A stretch of 5,563 nt of DNA. Origin: an uncultured Chloroflexota bacterium (GTDB lineage: Bacteria > Chloroflexota > Limnocylindria > Limnocylindrales > CSP1-4). Shown here one piece after another: positions 4,862-5,563 of this stretch (positions within the stretch are counted from its first letter, which is position 1; every line of letters starts with the position of its first letter). The notes below the pieces were generated by a model. The model did not search any database and had not been told where the DNA came from. It saw only the letters and a program-made list of their open reading frames with translations. The position numbers and the translations under genes were made by a program. The stretch covers positions 1 to 5,563 of the forward strand of contig CAIYZX010000334.1 of the NCBI GenBank assembly GCA_903930745.1. The letters run 5' to 3'.

Positions 4862-5563
4862 CTACCGGCCCCGCGAGCGGCGCACCCGGGCCACGGACGC
4901 CTCCAGCGCAGCCACGATCTTGGCGCCGCGGCGCTTGAACCCGAGGACGGTCATCGCCTCCGCGATGATCTCCTCCTCCGTCCGGAGCTGCCCGTCCGAT
5001 TGGATCCACATGACCACCGCGTCCAGCTGGCCCGGTGGCATGACGTCCACGGACGCGTACCTGTAGACCCTTGGCCTTGGGCCTCGCGCCGACGCCGCCG
5101 GGGCGGCCGGGGGGAGCGGCGGAGGGAGCGGCGGGGCGGTCGGCGGGGCGGGGATGGGTGCCGGGGCACGTTCCGGGGCAGGTGCCGTGACGGCAGTGGG
5201 AGCAGCAGAAACGCCCGCAGGCGTCCCCGCGGGCCCGGCGGGCTTGCCCGCAGCGGCCTGCTGATCGGAGAACGCCACGGCCGCCTGGTACGCCGCCACC
5301 AGCCGCGCGGATTCGGCCGCCCGGTCGCGGAACCAGTCCGTGGACCAGATCCGGTGGAACCGCCAGCCAATGGCCTCGAGTTGCTGCTGGCGGAGCCGGT
5401 CACGCTCACGCGTGTTCGGTGCCGAGTGGTAGGACGCCCCGTCACACTCCACGGCCAGGACGAACCGCCCGGGGTGCGAGGGATGCGTGAGCGCGAAGTC
5501 CAGGTAGTAGCCGGAAGTGCCCAGCTGCGGGACGGCGCCGATGCCGGCCGCGGCAAGGGCCGC
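4862..5563 (-). CDS. C-terminal part of a large helicase-nuclease: Vsr-like endonuclease (REase_MTES_1575-like) plus DUF3320-like tail; N-terminus beyond window
   Basis: The frame enters from the right edge and gives 233 residues to the TAG at 4864-4862. An internal GTG at 5452 is not the start, because the nuclease domain continues upstream of it. Residues 1-80 match the PD-(D/E)XK, Vsr-like domain: LGTSGYYLDFAL (D22, probable catalytic), VLAVECDGASYHSA (E39, D41), a basic RERDRLRQQQLE helix, then GWRFHRIWSTDWFRD. About 104-163 is a Pro/Ala-rich linker with PPLPPPLPP. About 164-233 resembles DUF3320 (PPGQLDAVVMWIQSDG, EEEIIAEAMTVLGFKRRG). In known families this tail closes very large proteins with DUF4011 and SF1 helicase domains; that arrangement has been called Hhe in anti-phage surveys (from memory). 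The helicase portion is not in view, so the full architecture is inferred. A stand-alone nuclease is the alternative. Confidence 0.85.
   Translation of the reverse strand, partial: AALAAAGIGAVPQLGTSGYYLDFALTHPSHPGRFVLAVECDGASYHSAPNTRERDRLRQQQLEAIGWRFHRIWSTDWFRDRAAESARLVAAYQAAVAFSDQQAAAGKPAGPAGTPAGVSAAPTAVTAPAPERAPAPIPAPPTAPPLPPPLPPAAPAASARGPRPRVYRYASVDVMPPGQLDAVVMWIQSDGQLRTEEEIIAEAMTVLGFKRRGAKIVAALEASVARVRRSRGR

Noticed and set aside
5040..5250. GC-rich repetitive stretch that could be a non-coding repeat array
   Set aside because: It stays in frame with the nuclease gene and encodes a Pro/Ala-rich linker, so it is an interdomain linker and not a separate repeat element.

Overview
The window is GC-rich, gene-dense DNA from a bacterial chromosome. 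Several protein styles point to Chloroflexota, possibly a Limnocylindria-like soil or freshwater lineage: the ECF sigma/anti-sigma pair, a secreted protein built from Ig-like and C-terminal beta-sandwich modules, and a zinc-ribbon protein. This placement comes from remembered family resemblance plus base composition, not from a search. No mobile element, CRISPR array or integrase is visible.

Layout. Positions 1-585 (minus) hold the start of a membrane anti-sigma-like protein that runs off the left edge. It overlaps by 4 nt (ATGA) the end of an ECF sigma-70 factor (582-1253, minus), so the two form a translationally coupled regulatory pair. Next, on the plus strand, is a tRNA-Leu(CAA) gene with an encoded CCA end (1375-1460). 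It converges on a large secreted protein gene (1500-3623, minus). That protein has a signal peptide, a seven-repeat RCC1-type beta-propeller with a strictly spaced cysteine pair in every repeat, Ig/FnIII-like segments and a C-terminal beta-sandwich. The propeller appears to be inserted inside an Ig-like domain.

A 191-nt leader region with several small inverted repeats separates it from a small zinc-ribbon/charged-helix protein of unknown function (3815-4225, minus). A 221-nt divergent intergenic region leads to a SnoaL/NTF2-like protein (4447-4833, plus). A GC-rich hairpin between convergent genes then precedes the C-terminal part of a large protein entering from the right edge (4862-5563, minus). 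Its visible portion is a Vsr-like PD-(D/E)XK nuclease domain, a Pro/Ala linker and a DUF3320-like tail. That is the C-terminal arrangement of DUF4011-type SF1 helicase-nucleases, some of which have been proposed as anti-phage proteins (Hhe).

Apart from the sigma/anti-sigma pair, the genes look individually transcribed and functionally unrelated. The two parts most worth following up are the propeller-in-Ig architecture of the secreted protein and the edge-truncated helicase-nuclease.
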